NCBI RefSeq assembly: GCF_028858725.1
Contig: NC_084790.1
Coordinates: forward strand, 28,251,031-28,315,030
Length of the DNA: 64,000 bases
DNA from: Colius striatus
Taxonomy: Eukaryota; Chordata; Aves; Coliiformes; Coliidae
Direction of reading: 5' to 3'
This document shows, piece by piece, positions 33,380 through 46,700 of the stretch (position 1 is its first letter; the number at the start of each line of letters is the position of its first letter). The notes beneath the pieces were generated by a model. The model did not search any database and was not told the origin of the DNA. It was given only the letters and a program-made list of their open reading frames with translations. Both the position numbers and the translations under genes were made by a program.

Positions 33380-34732
33380 TGTCGTGGTTTGGCCCAGCTA
33401 GCACAGCAGCACCACGACAGTCTCTCGCTCGGTGTCCCCATTCACCCCCACCCTCATTAGGATGGGGGAGGACCCAGCAAAATGGGAGTAAAAAGATAAG
33501 CAAGGTTGTTGTGGATTGAGACAAGGGCAGGGAGGGCTCACTGCCAATTATGGTTTTGGGCAAAACAGACCCCAGTACTCGACTTAGAGAGGAAAGTGGG
33601 AAAGTTTATTCTACAAGAAACAGAACGGAATAAAAGCAAAAAGGGAGTAGGATGATGAGAAAATTACAACCAGCACTTTAAGATCTCCCTCCTCCATCCC
33701 TCCTTTCTTCCTGGGCCCAGCTCACTGCTCCTGATATCTCTACATCCTCCCCCCTCAATGGCTCAGGGGGGCAGGGAATGGGGGATGTGGTCAGTCTCTC
33801 ATAGATGGACTCTGCTACTTCTCTCTGCTCAGATGATGACGGCTCCTGGCATTCTTCCCCTGCTCCAACATGGGGTTCCACCCCCAGGACACAGTCCTTA
33901 ATGAACTTCTCTGGTGTGGGTTGTTCCCAACAGCTGCAGCTTCTGCCGATACAGGGTCCCTCACACGGGATGCAGTCCTTGGTGAATATCTCTGACGTGG
34001 ATTCTTCACTGCGGTTGCAGTTTCTACAGTTACAGGGTCCCTCTCTCAGGACAAGGCCTCTCCTGGGCATAAGTTTAATAAGCTGCTTTGTCATGGGTTC
34101 CTCCCTACAGTTACAGCTGTGGATATTGGGTCCCTCCTTCGGGACACAGCCTATTCCAGACATAGTTTTAAAGAAGAAAATCACTACCCCTAGCTCGGGC
34201 TCTGCAGTGAAGTGGTTGGGTCCCTCCCATGGCACACGGCCTCCTCCGGCCATAGTCACTGTCCCTGGCTTGGGGCCTTTAATGAAGTGAATCGCTGCCC
34301 CTGGTCTGGGGCCAGCTTTAGCAAAATGAGTCTCTGCCCCTGATACGGGGTCTTTAAAGAAATGAAAATAAATCTCAGCTTCACCAGTTCTCTCCATAGA
34401 ATGCAGGAGAGTCTCTGCTCCAGCACACCTCCTCCTCCCTTTCAGCACTGACCTTGGAGTCTGCATGGTTGTTTCTCTCATTGTTCCTACTCCTTGTACC
34501 ACCACTAGCCAGAAGAAGAAGAAAGGGCAGAAGAAGGAAAGAAGATGGAAGAAAATGGAGGAAGAAACCTCCCCTTCCGGCTTCTTAAAAAGTGATCATG
34601 GATCATGTCTAATTGGCTCAGCCCCAGACGTGGGTCTGGCTCAGAGATGGGGAGAGTTGCGAGCAACTACAGGAGCCATCTTTACAGCCCCTTTCCCCTT
34701 ACCAGAAAAGGCTGTCATGTCAAACCATGACA
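33380..34732 (-). mobile_element. Solo LTR, ERVL-like, copy 2 (1353 bp)
   Basis: Begins TGTCGTGGTTTGGCC and ends CAAACCATGACA, with near-identical sequence to copy 1 at 4397-5617. The flanks AAAAG and TAAAG fit a 5-bp target duplication with one change. Minus-strand signals are CCAAT at 34612-34616, a TTTTTAAG-type box near 34581-34590 and AATAAA at 33605-33610. The copies differ mainly in the number of internal repeat units: a block of about 165 bp (near 33872-34030) is absent from copy 1. It shares orientation with copy 1, so the two form direct repeats around REEP5. Confidence 0.9.
33678..34505 (-). other. 275-codon open frame inside LTR copy 2, repeat-built
   Basis: An uninterrupted frame fills most of the LTR in its sense direction. 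It starts about 75-80 nt past the TATA-like box and ends about 70 nt before AATAAA. The product has about four degenerate repeats of 27-31 residues, each opening with EGP and several carrying a CNC or CSC motif. I do not recognise the protein. It may be a remnant of an LTR-encoded accessory frame, or only a frame kept open because the repeat unit length is close to a multiple of three. The same frame is broken in copy 1. Confidence 0.45.
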
Positions 34733-37400
34733 TAAAGACACCCATTATCACACAGCTTTTCCCTCAAATAAAAAAATTAATTTATGTTGCAGCTGCAACA
34801 ACAGCTGCAGTACCTGTGTGTTCTTACAGCAGCCTCAGCCCTCCCGCTGGCCCCACAACAGCCTCTGCCTATCCTCCACAGCAACTATGGGACCATGGCG
34901 AGAGGGGAAGGCTGCTGAGGAAGCGAAAAACCTGCTGAAGAAGAAAAAACCTGCTGAAGAAGCAAAAAACCTGCTGAAGAAGCAAAAAACCTGCTGAAGA
35001 ACCTGGCTTTCTAGCTTGACCCACTTGTTTTTAATCCTCTGGGGAGCCCAGTTTATTGAAAAACAGGAAATGAAAGTGTGGTTTATAAGCTTACCCCTGC
35101 CAGGAATGGGAGAGCTGTGTTTGTGATGCCTCACTTCAGAGCTAATGTTGCTCACACTACTTGCTCCATCTCCACAGAGAGAAACCAAAACAAAGTGCCA
35201 AACTCATATAGAGATGAGAGATAAAGCAGGCAATGGCTGGGGGAATCATCTGGGACCCCATCTCACTAAGGGTATTTAGCAGTCCCCAATTTGTTTACCA
35301 ATCTGGAAAAAAAAAAAGAAGTTAGCTTTACCCCAAACACAGAGAGCTTTCCTTGTTAATTTGAGAATCAGTTTTATCCAAGTTACTCTTAGGAATCTTT
35401 TCCAGCCTTTAAGTCTTTATGCTTTAGCTTTACTATTTTGGGTTCTTTGATGGTGAAATTTTGGTAAGCAATGCTACTAAGATTCTTTCTCAACATACAT
35501 ACCGTAGCATGGGCAAGTTCATAGGATATTTAATTTCTGGCCTCTGTAAACAGATATCCTATGAGACTTAACCTCCATAGTTTTCAGCTGTCCATAGACC
35601 AAAGCTCTGAGCTGAGATACTGAGGTGTAACGTGATTGTGACTTGATTGGAATGATCTCCCTCCACTTAACATCAAGGAGCCAAGCTGTCTCATACCAGT
35701 TAATTTTCACAGAGCTTTCACCTCAAATAGTTTTGGAAAACCACTTGAGAAAAGCCAGGAATCACCTGAAGCTCACAATTTGTAGGCAGTGATGTCCCTT
35801 TTCTATCACAAGTTTATCTTCGACTCTCTCTTGCACACCTCACTTTGTGTTTTTCCCCACATTGCAGCTAATCTGTAGCACTTCCCTAACTCCAGAGCAG
35901 ACGTAACTAACAACCTCTGGCCAAGTCCCTTTGTTTTCTGTAACAAAAATAACCTTTTTAGAGTACCTGTTCCTGCTGTTCCTACCACACAGCATTTCAT
36001 CAACTCACTGAGATACCATTTAAAGAAATTTCTCAAAATTTGTGTTTTCAAGGCCTGCACTCCCAAGGTAGCTCACGTAAACTGTCAGATGAGTGGGAAA
36101 ATATAAAAAAAGAGATGATGTTTGTATACGACCATGGCCAAGCACACACTTAGCACACGAGACTTCTAATTGTTTCTGTTTCAGAGAACCTTGTGCAGCA
36201 CAGGCCTGAGGGGCTGCGCCAGGGCAGGTCTGGGCTGCAGAAGGGCTGCCCCAAAAGTGGCCTCAATGGGACATGCTGCCCCAGACAGGGCCTGGAGCAG
36301 TTCTACCTGCGGGGGCTCATAACTCACCACCTTATGAAAAAAGATGCAGTCAAGTGGAACAAGAAACACAAGAACATAAGAAAACTCCACAGACACACAC
36401 CACAACTCAAGCAGGGTATACCACCAAGAATTTGGCTGAGTTTCATTACTTTAGAACAGCCCAGATGCATCTTGAATGTGGTTTATCCTTATGGCATTAC
36501 CTTTTTCCCCATTTTAGAACATGCCAGGCAGGCAAACAGGACCAATCCTAGAAGGGAACACTGCCATCTCAAAAATTTACCACTGCTAACTTGCTCCCAG
36601 TAGTCACCTGTGACAGCACTCTGCTGGCTTTGCTCTCATACAGTAAGGATTAGAAAACACACAGGATTTTTGTTTTAAAAGTCAAAACAGGTACCACTGC
36701 ATCTTTTGCACTCTCCTTGCACTAAACTATCTCTCATTTAACTTGCACAGTACATTTCTTAGTTACTTGGAAGAAACCCTGCCAGTGGATAGCTATTCTA
36801 TCCCCAACCAACCTCTGTCCCCATCTGTGGGCTACATTTGAAAAAAAATCAATTCAGACATCCAAAACAGTATTTGACAGGCTACACTTCCTAAGCTCTC
36901 AAACAATAACCCGTAAGAGGGTAGTGCAATACCATGTACCGCACAAGACACAAAGGGAGATACTTTTTTCAAGTTATCCTAAAACTTCACAGTATTGTCC
37001 TTAAAATGCATGTCTGTGACTTCTTCAGAACACTGTGGAGGAGATATTCACACTTTTGGAACAAAAACATCCTATAGATTTACATATTTTTTTTTAAATT
37101 AACATGTGACCTTTATTAGTAGACGTGACAGTAGTGAAAGGTTATCAGCCAGGGAAGTTTACAGAGCCGCAGCTTCATTGCTTCATGTTTTCCTATTAGT
37201 GACAAACACCCTCCAGAATTAAGACAAGCACTTCACTAGCATAGATAAAAGGTTTACTAAGGCAATCAGTTTTCAGATATCTAGTCTGCATATTTACTTA
37301 TCAAAAGCTGCATATTTCTCCTGGAAAGAGCAATTCTCTCTTCCCCACCTCCCGCCCCCCCCATGTTCTTCTTCCACCTGTGGAAGTGGATGCCAGCGTC
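34733..37400. other. Noncoding interval downstream of SRP19
   Basis: No gene is supported. It includes a 20-bp tandem repeat (34909-35003), an A-rich run near 35308 and a GC-richer patch at about 36181-36320 with no clear identity. The 136-codon frame at 36193-36603 shows no domain. Confidence 0.55.
34909..35003. repeat. 20-bp tandem repeat, 4-5 copies
   Basis: A unit close to CCTGCTGAAGAAGCAAAAAA is repeated four to five times, with the first copy the most divergent. It begins about 175 bp past the LTR copy 2 boundary. This is a minisatellite-like array. Confidence 0.85.
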
Positions 37401-37428
37401 AGGCTTGCAAGTTGTGTGTTAAGATGGG

Positions 37429-37434
37429 TTTATT
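37429..37434 (-). promoter_or_regulatory. SRP19: SRP19 poly(A) signal
   Basis: AATAAA on the minus strand lies about 170 nt past the SRP19 stop codon, giving a short 3'UTR ending near 37410. Confidence 0.75.
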
Positions 37435-37605
37435 GTGACACAGAGGTGAGGCAGCTACATGCATTCCAGCTCTGAGAAAAGCAGGCAGTTCATGTCAGCT
37501 TCACCTGGACGCTTCTTCCTTGTCTCTTTTTCTTCAAAGTTGCAGCAAGTCATGTATCCATCCACATTTGTCCTATGCGACACTATGATTATTCCTGATG
37601 CAAGT

Positions 37606-37739
37606 TCACTTCTTTTTCTTCCCTTTACCCTTCTTGCCTCCTTCTCCTTGTTGAAGGCTTTGATCGCTACCTCCCATCTTTTGGGTCCTCGTTTTCAGTT
37701 TGGGAATAGTTTCTGCAGCGTAAAGCATCACCGATTTAC
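37606..37739 (-). CDS. SRP19: SRP19 coding exon 5 (stop)
   Basis: Starts after TGTTTTTAG and ends at TGA (37606-37608). It reads KSVMLYAAETIPKLKTRTQK and then a glycine/lysine-rich tail. The basic tail is typical of SRP19 and contacts RNA. Confidence 0.96.
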
Positions 37740-40700
37740 CTAAAAACATAGGAAGAGATGGATGCATGCCTGCTTTGTTAATAACATAATTTGCAAAGTT
37801 AGAAACTTCTGCCTCATTTGCATCTCTGTTAAACCAGATATAAAGCCCAGGGGTTCCTCTTCTACCCCCTGTGTAGCTGTAAGTTTGTGGAAAACTCTTC
37901 TCAACTTTTTTTTGGGTCCAATTTTTAAAGAAGTCCAGGACTGATGACCATCACAGCAGACCACAACAGCTACACAGCCTCACAATCTCCAGGGTATCTA
38001 CATCCTTCCTGTTACTGTTTCCCTTCACCCCTTAACAGCCAAAAACACCTGGGACAGAAATGTCCAGGTAAAAGCTACAACTGTTTCTAGAAATGCACTG
38101 CTGTCTTTCAGCAAGCATTTGGCTTTAAATTGTCTCCTCTGACCAACAGCATTCTTACACTACCTTAGATTCAATGTTGTTCTTGCTCTTTCCTTAAGAT
38201 ATATTCTTCTTCAGGTATATATCTTCTCGCCTCTTACATGCTGATTAGTTTCCAGGAAAAATGAACAAGACTAAATTACTCATCATTCAAGATGAGCTGT
38301 TCCTGGTAATCAGCTAAGGGGAGATGCTCCGTTGCTAATGCACAAAAGTGGCCAGCAGAAAACTCAACTCAGCACGGTATTTTATCAACCTGGCATCCAC
38401 ACTGGTGCCCAGCTGGCATTTGCAACCTAAGAAAAAGTTTGAATTAAAAATAATTCTAAATAAAATTTGGAATAAAAATTAGCCATTTTTAACAGCAAAT
38501 CCTCTCTTTCAACTGTCAACAAAACAGTAAACTGAAAATGAACAGCTAGCTGCTCTGTTCAATACAGCAATTACAGAATCATTTAGGTTGGAAAAGACCT
38601 TTGAGACCACCAAGCGCAACCATAAACCCCCTCCAATGCAAATGCCGAAGGAACAGTAGGATCAATGAGGACAGCACTTGAACTCTCCTCACTGCGCACG
38701 CCCCAACTTGCTTTGGTCGGCTGACAACAGGCAAAGAGATCTACTGTAAAGTTTTAAGGCTTATAATAGTGAAACTGATTAAACAAATAGGTAAGGTAAG
38801 AAAATAAGTCTTTCTGATTTATCAACAGATAAAGTGCCTAACCCAGGTACTGCACTCACGTGTTGGAAACTGAGGTAAACATGGGTTGCCATCATCTTGT
38901 TTGAGCTGGATTCGTACTCTGCCTCTGTACTGCACGTCTCTGTTCCACTCTCTAGGATACATCTTATTTTTCTGTCATACAAAAGGAGAAACTTCTTGTA
39001 AGAAGTACTGGAATATCTTTCTGCAATATGTCAGACTCTTCTTCTAAGTGACTGCAGCCTGGAATCCTGAACAAGTGTAAACCCTTACCAGTGCTGTCCC
39101 TGCTGCAGCAGCAGCCAGCACCACCCCACCACTCTATCAGCAGTGCTGCTGCAAGCAGCTACTGCTACTGCATAATACAGCAACAAGGACTGCTCTGCTT
39201 CCCTGCTAGGCTGGACTGCAGTGACACAGGTTTGTTTCATCTCCACCATCACAAACCCTTCTGGTCACCTACAGGCAGTAAGCCACATATCTGAGGCTCA
39301 CTGCTTTGGGATATCAGAGCTTCCACTTTTTGATAAAATATTACATGTTTCTTATTGGCATTGGCTACCTCACAGGGCAGTAGGCACTAACAGGAATACA
39401 CCTGACTCCTTCTCAAAAGTAAAGTGATTTTGTACTGGCTTTTGGCTACCAGTCACACTCTTCGATGAAGACTTAAATTACTCTTAGAAAATGCAACAGT
39501 ATTTTAAATCAATAATTACTCAAAAAAAACCCAAATTGCAAAAACTCAGATGCATTCACAGTAACCAACTGTAAGTATTTGAAGAGCAACGAGGTATTGC
39601 AGTTAAAAATCCCACAGCTATCTGGCTACAATGTAACTCCAAACAACCATGAAGACTTCTAGCATCAGAACTGTATTCCTATAAAGCACTCATTCCAATA
39701 GGTAACCAGCTTTCACTAAAAATATGCCCTTTTACATATTTCATGTGCAGCTTGCAAAATTAGCTTTTATTCTGAAACACTTTTTAAGCATCCAGAACAG
39801 TGTGCTCAGAAGGATAGTTAAATAAAAGTAACCTTTTTATAAGTTTAAAAGTGGCATTGTCTCAGAGATCTGGGTTATTTCTGCCTTGCACATAGTTTTC
39901 CAACACTCCCTTCATTGTTACAGTTATTAGTCAAAACAAGCAAATGTTTAGGCTGATAACAAAAGCTTTTCAATTGTAATTTATTTGGTCTGTAAAAAAA
40001 GACATAATGAAAGAACAGAGACACATATCAAGTTTGGGAGGTTTGTTTATGGTCATTTTGTTTGGGTGGGGTTTTTTTGTTACCTCTAATAGCACATTGA
40101 ATCCAACTGCTGCACATACATCCTGGATTTCTGTAGATGTAGGGTTTTCAACAGCCTGTTGGAACAATTTGTTACAACTAGTTACTTTTCAGTGATGAAC
40201 CACCTAGAGCTTATTATGCCAAGCAGTTTCCCGACCATGTACTCTACAGCTAGAAAAGCAGATGAGGAAAGAGAAGGTAGTTCAAATAATGACAATTCTA
40301 TGGCAGAAATCATCTCTGAATATTCTTACTGTCTAGGAGACATATATACACATATATAAATAAGAGATTAGACATCAGTAAGAGCAGAAACCCATGAGAT
40401 AGGTACAATTAATTAAGACGGGAGCAAGTAAAAGAATTGCTTAGGAAGAGTAATTTAAATAATATTTATTGTGTTAAGGAAAAACAACCCAAAAGCCATG
40501 AATCAGCAACAGCAAGCTTATATCAAGGACGGAAGGAGAGAACACTAGAAACTTTATAGGTACATGACAGCAGATGCCTTCCATAGATAAGATCTTTGTC
40601 AACTTCCATGCTCAAGAAATATTTTAACTACTATCAAGAAAAAAACCTACCGACTCCAAGCAGTGAGGAAAGTGTTTCATATTCCCAGCACTGCTTTTGA

Positions 40701-43700
40701 AAAAATACTATAAAGGAGTAAGATAATTAAAAGCTATTTCTAGAAACATTAAAAGTAACAACTACTAAGAATCATGTGCATTTTATCTTTTGAGATAGGG
40801 CACAGAATATCGGCCTATATAGTCACAGAGCAAAAACCAGTTTTTGTGGTTTTGTCCAGCTGGGAACAAAAAGCCAAGAGGGTGCTCACTCACTCCTCCC
40901 CCTCCCGGTGGAGCAGGGAGGGGAACCAGAGAAAAAGGGGAAAAACCTGCGTAGGTTGAAATAAGAACAGTTTAACAGAACAACAATAAGAAGAAACAGG
41001 AAAACAGTTCAGGAAGAAACAGTTTTAACAGTAAATGAGGGGATATACAAAAGGAATGGTGTGTGCCACAGTTGCTCACCACCCAGGACCTGACAAAACA
41101 GCTCCCGCCCAGCAGCCAAACTTGCACTTCTGCAGCCCTGCCCCCAACTAGCTCCCTGCCTATATGTACTGGGCATGATGTCAGTATGGTATCAAATACC
41201 TGTTGGCCAGCCCGGGTCAGCTGCCCATGCTGTGTCCCTTCCTACTTCCTCATCAAAGTTAATTCTATCCTAGCCCAAACCAGGACATTCCACCCCTTAT
41301 TCTATACCATCTACATCATGCCTAGTTTCACAATACACAACATCTAAACACCGCACTTCCTCTCCCTGAGAGAAAAAAAACAACCAATCAAAAACAACCA
41401 AATATGGGCACACACAGAGAAGTATGTCATTCCCTCACTTTAGAGGCCATCCCCCTAACATTCCCATTGAGTTCATTTAGTCCATAACTTCAGGTTTTAT
41501 TTGTCATAAATCTTTCGCAGCAGGGCAGATGAGGGGGGAGTATGAGATAGGTCACAGGGTCAGGAGTCTGCAGCTGGTCTATTCAGTGTGTCTTATCTGT
41601 AAGTTGAAGGCACTGATCTTGAGGATGTAACTAGGCGCCATTCTGTATCTTGCTCGTCCAGATCTATCCTTCAGTGATCTGGGTGGTTCTTACTGTAGTG
41701 TCAGTGATATGGCATAGAGCAACTATGGTAATGATGACATATAACAGCAAAGTTATTTAACAACTAACATAATACAATTCAATTCATGGAATTCACAGGT
41801 TATTTTTACCCACAATCAAATTTCCTTGAGGTACACACTGAATTTCCCCATCCTTGTGCATCACCCACCAGGTGTACCCAGGTCCCTGAGCAAAAACAAT
41901 CCCACGAATGGGTTTGCCTTTACCCAAGGTGGGACTCACCCAGACTGCTTTCCCTAACAGATCTTTTATTTGCACTACAGGGACTTTATCCCCTTCTAGA
42001 GTATGTAAAAGTTCCAATTGGGCAGGGCCAGCTCTGTTCACAGATCCTCTGGAGCTGACTAGCCAGGTGGCCTTTTCTAAATTTGTGTCCCAATGTTTGA
42101 ATGTCCCACCCCCCATTGCTCTCAGTGTGGTCTTCAATAGTCCATTATGTCGTTCAGTTTTTCCCGAGGCTGGTGCATGATAGGGGATGTGATAAACCCA
42201 TTTAATGCCATGCTCTTTGGCCCAGGCATCTATGAGGTTGTTCCTGAAGTGTGTCCCGTTGTCCGATTCAATTCTTTCTGGGGTGCCATGTCGCCAGAGG
42301 ATTTTCTTTTCAAGGCCCTGGATGGTGCTCCGGGCAGTGGCATGAGACACAGGATACGTTTCAATGGTGGTCGCCTCCACCATTGTGAGCACATGGCGTT
42401 TGCCTTGGTGAGTCTGTGGCAGTGTGATGTAATCAATCTGCCAGGCCTCTCCGTATTTATATTTCTGCCATCATCCTCCATACCATATGGGCTTCCACCG
42501 CTTGGCTTGTCTGATTGTAGCACACATCTCACACTCATGGACAACCTGTGCAATGGCATCCAAGGTTAAATCCACCCCTCGATCACGAGCCCATTTATAG
42601 GTGGCATCTCTGCCTTGATGACCCGAGGTGTCATGGACCCAATGAACTAAAAATAACTCCCCCTTGTGATGCCAGTCCAGATCTATCTGAGCTGCTCCAA
42701 TCTTTGCAGCCTTGTCCACTTGTTGGTTATGCAGATGTTCTTCTGTGGCCCTGTTCTTAGGTATATGGGCATCTACATGGCACATCTTCACAACTAGCTT
42801 CTCCAGCCGAGCAGCAATGTCTTGCCATATTGGGGCAGCCCAGATGGGTTTGCCCCGTCGTTGCCAGTTGTTTTGTCTCCATTGCTGTAACTACCCCCAC
42901 ACAGCATTTGCCGTCATCCATGAGTCAGTGTAGAGATAAAGCCTCGGCCAGTTTTCTCGTTCAGCAATGTCTAAAGCCAACTGGATGGCTTTTACCTCTG
43001 CAAACTGGCTAGATTCACCCTCTCCTTCTGCAGCTTCTGAAACTTTGCGTAGGGGGCTCCACACAGCCACCTTCCACCTCCGATGCTTCCCCACAAGACG
43101 ACAGGACCCATCAATGAACAGGGCATACCGCTTCTCATCTTCTGGAAGTTCCTCATATGATGGGGCCTTTTCAGCACGGGTAGCCTCCTTTTCTGATGAT
43201 ATTTCACTGTCTTCACACTCTGGCCAGTTTGTGATCAATTCCAGAATTCCAGGGCAGCTAGAATTTCCTACACGAGCTCGTTGTGTGATCAGTGTGATCC
43301 ACTTACTCCATGTAGCATCAGTTGCATGATGTGTGGAGGAGGCCCTCCCTTTGAACATCCAGCCCAGCACTGGCAGTCGGGGTGCTAGGAGAAGTTGCAT
43401 TTCTGTGCCAGTCACTTCTGACACAGCTTGAACCCCTTCACATGCTGCCAGTATCTCCTTCTCGGTTGGAGTGTATTGGGCCTTGGATCCTCTGTATCCA
43501 TGACTCCAGAATCCAAGGGATCAGCCTCGACCCTCCCCAGGTGCTCTCTGCCAAAGACTCCAAGTAGGGCCATTCTCCCCAGCTGCGGTGTAGAGCACAT
43601 TTTTAACATCTGGTCCTGTCTTGACCGGCCCAAGCACCATCACATGAACAATCTCCTGTTTCATTTGTTCAAAACTTTGTTGCTGTTCAGGACCCCATTC

Positions 43701-46700
43701 AAAATCATTTTTCTTCCATGTTACATGGTAGAGAGGGCACACAATTATACTGTAATTTGGAATGTGCATTCTCCAAAAACCCACAACACCTAGGAAAGCT
43801 TGTGTTTCCTTTTTGCTAGTTGGGGGAGACATGGCTGCAATTTTGTTATCACATCTATGGGGATATGGCGACGTCCATCCTGCCATTTTATTCCTAAAAA
43901 CTGGATCTCCTGCACAGGCCCTCTGACCTTACTTTGTTTAATGGCAAAACCAGCCTTCAGAAGAATTTGAATTATCTTCTTTCCCTTCTCAAGAACTTCC
44001 TCTGCTGAGTTGCCCCACACAATGTCATCAATGTATTGCAGGTGTTCTGGGGCCTCACCCTTCTCCAGCGTGGCCTGGATCAGTCCATGGCAGATGGTGG
44101 GGCTGTGTTTCCACCCCTGGGGCAGTCGATTCCAGGTATACTGAACCCCTCTCCAAGTGAAAGCGAACTGGGACCGGCACTCTACTGCCAAAGGAATTGA
44201 GAAGAATGCATTGGCAATATCAATGGTGGCATATCATTTGGCTGCCTTGGACTCCAGTTCATATTGGAGTTCCAGCACGTCCAGCACAGCTGCACTCAGC
44301 GGCGGCGTGACTTCATTCAGGCCACGATAGTCCACTGTCAGTCTCCACTCTCCACTAGACTTTCGCACTGGCCATATGGGACTGTTAAAGGGTGAGTGAG
44401 TTTTGCTGATCACCCCTTGGCTCTCCAGTTGGCGAATCAACTTATGAATGGGAATCACTGAATCTCTGCTGGTGTGATATTGCCACCGGTCCACTGTTGT
44501 GGTCGCAATTGGCACCTGTTGTTCTTTGACCATCAGCAACCCCACAAAAGAAGGGCCCTCTGAGAGGCCGGGCATGCTGGATAGTTGTTCAATTTCCTCT
44601 GTCTCCACTGCAGCCACACCAAAGGCCCACCGGTACCCTTTTGGGCCCTTAAAATACCCTCTCTTAAGGTAGTCTATGCCCAGGATACACGGAGCTTCTG
44701 GGCCTGTTACAATGGGGTGTTTGTGACACTCATCCTCAGTTAAACTCACTTCAGCTTCTAACAAGGTTAGCTGTTGAGATCCCCCTGTCACTCCAGAAAT
44801 ACAAACAGATTCTGTCCCTTTACAGCTTGATGGCATCAGAGTGCATTGTGCTCCAGTATCCACTAAAGCCTTGTACTCTTGTGGGTTTGATGTGCCAGGC
44901 CATCGGATCCACACTGTCCAATAAACTCGGTTGTCCCTCTCCTCCACCTGGCTGGAGGCAGGGCCTCCCTAGTACTGGCCATGGCAGTCATTGGATACTT
45001 TTTGTAGAAAAGAGCTAGAAGTCCCCCTCGAGGGGACTAGAATAGAGCTCAACCCTTCTATTCTGTCTAGGGAGTTGCTCACTGGAAACCGGAGCAGCAT
45101 TTTTCCAGGAGAAATTGCTTCTTCTAATGTTTTTTCCCCGTAGCTGCCGTGCCCGTGCCCTTAAGGCCGAAGTAGGTTGCCCATGCCACTTGTTCATGTT
45201 CTCTCCTGGTCCTGCAGGTAAGATCACAAAGCACCTCGTGGTGTCTGCCCTCTATATTCCCTGTCTTGAACAGAGGGACATCTACTAATAGCTGAAGTAT
45301 GGACTCAGGCAGGTGGAGTGCGGGACATATCTTCTTTGAATTGGTGGAACTTTTTTGACATTTTATCTACAGCCGAGACAACAGCCTGTAGGGAGGAAGA
45401 CAGACTTTCTTCATATTGCCGAAGTTGAACACCCATTTCCCCCACTGTTTTCCCCTCGCCTTCTTTCCAGGAGATGACTGCCAATGAATTGGCATAAGAT
45501 GACAGCGCACTTTGCAGAAATCTTTGCCACATAGATTGTGTGCACTGGACCTCATATGGGTCTGTTGGTAACTGCTCATTATAAATCATTTCCTGCACAG
45601 CTAACTCCCTCAGGTACTGGATACCTTTGTCCATTGTGGTCCGCTTGCCTGGGTGGCATATGGTGTCTTCTTTGAAGGGGTATCTTTCCTTCACACCTGA
45701 CAAAAGTCTTCTCCAGAGGCTGAGGACTTCTGTCTTTCTTCCAATTGCCTTGTCAATGCCGCCATCCCTGGACAGAGAGCCCAGCTGCCTGGCTTCCCTG
45801 CCCTCCAAGTCCAACCTGTGGGCCCCATTCTTCCAGCACTGGAGCAGCCAGGCGACAAGGTGCTCGCTTGGGTGGCGGCTGTAATCTCTGGCTCCAACTC
45901 TTCCTCCCGTTCCTGTGATGACCCTGGTTCACCTTCATCCCTCACAAGGCGAACTGATTTTTTAATGTATTTCTTTTTCTGGACAGGAGCAACTGACACT
46001 GGCACAGGTTGATCCTCTGATTCAGAATCAGTGTCTGCTGTTGGAGTTAGGGCAGCAACAGCATCAGTTGTCTGTTTGAATAGCCACAGTTGTTGCTAGG
46101 GTGACATTTCTAATCTGTACAAGTAAAAAACTCTTCCAATAACTGTTCATATTCTTCTGTATGTCAATCCCTCCATAGCTGCCCAACCTCATAACAGTCT
46201 GAAAAACAAATTTTGCAACTCTACCCAAGAAAAACACCCTACCTAGAGGACAGAGCAATAAAACCACAATGGCTGGGACATCCCAAGTGTATTCTGAACT
46301 GTCAAAAGCTATTGCAGTTAACCTGAATGAGTAAGGGAGGATGGAGAAATGGAAAAATTATGTCCCTCCATTTTTCCCATGAACTGAGTGTCATTACTGT
46401 CACTACATTCTGAGAAGAAATGTCCAAGTTGCAGAAATGACAACCAAGTCATGTACCAAGCCTAGCTCCATACCCAGTGACACAACCGTACCATAAGCCA
46501 ATAACAACCAGTATATCAGAATGAGTGCTTTCGTCCCTTTTCCAAAGGCAATAAACACTATCACAGAGAATACATAGTGCATATGAGAAATCATTAGCCA
46601 ACACCATTTAAGCATATAAATCAACATTGTGATCAGCAACTTTTTAACTAATATCAGAAATGCACCCAAGAAAATTGTTTCAGCCCACTCTGTCTTATTT

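Noticed and set aside
34740-35003. Processed pseudogene with an alanine/lysine-rich tail
   Set aside because: The lysine-rich reading comes from the 20-bp tandem repeat; no ribosomal or other protein could be recognised upstream.
41288-41792. Possible env gene in the provirus
   Set aside because: Only about 500 bp lie between the integrase end and the 3' LTR, without a long frame. The element appears to have no env.
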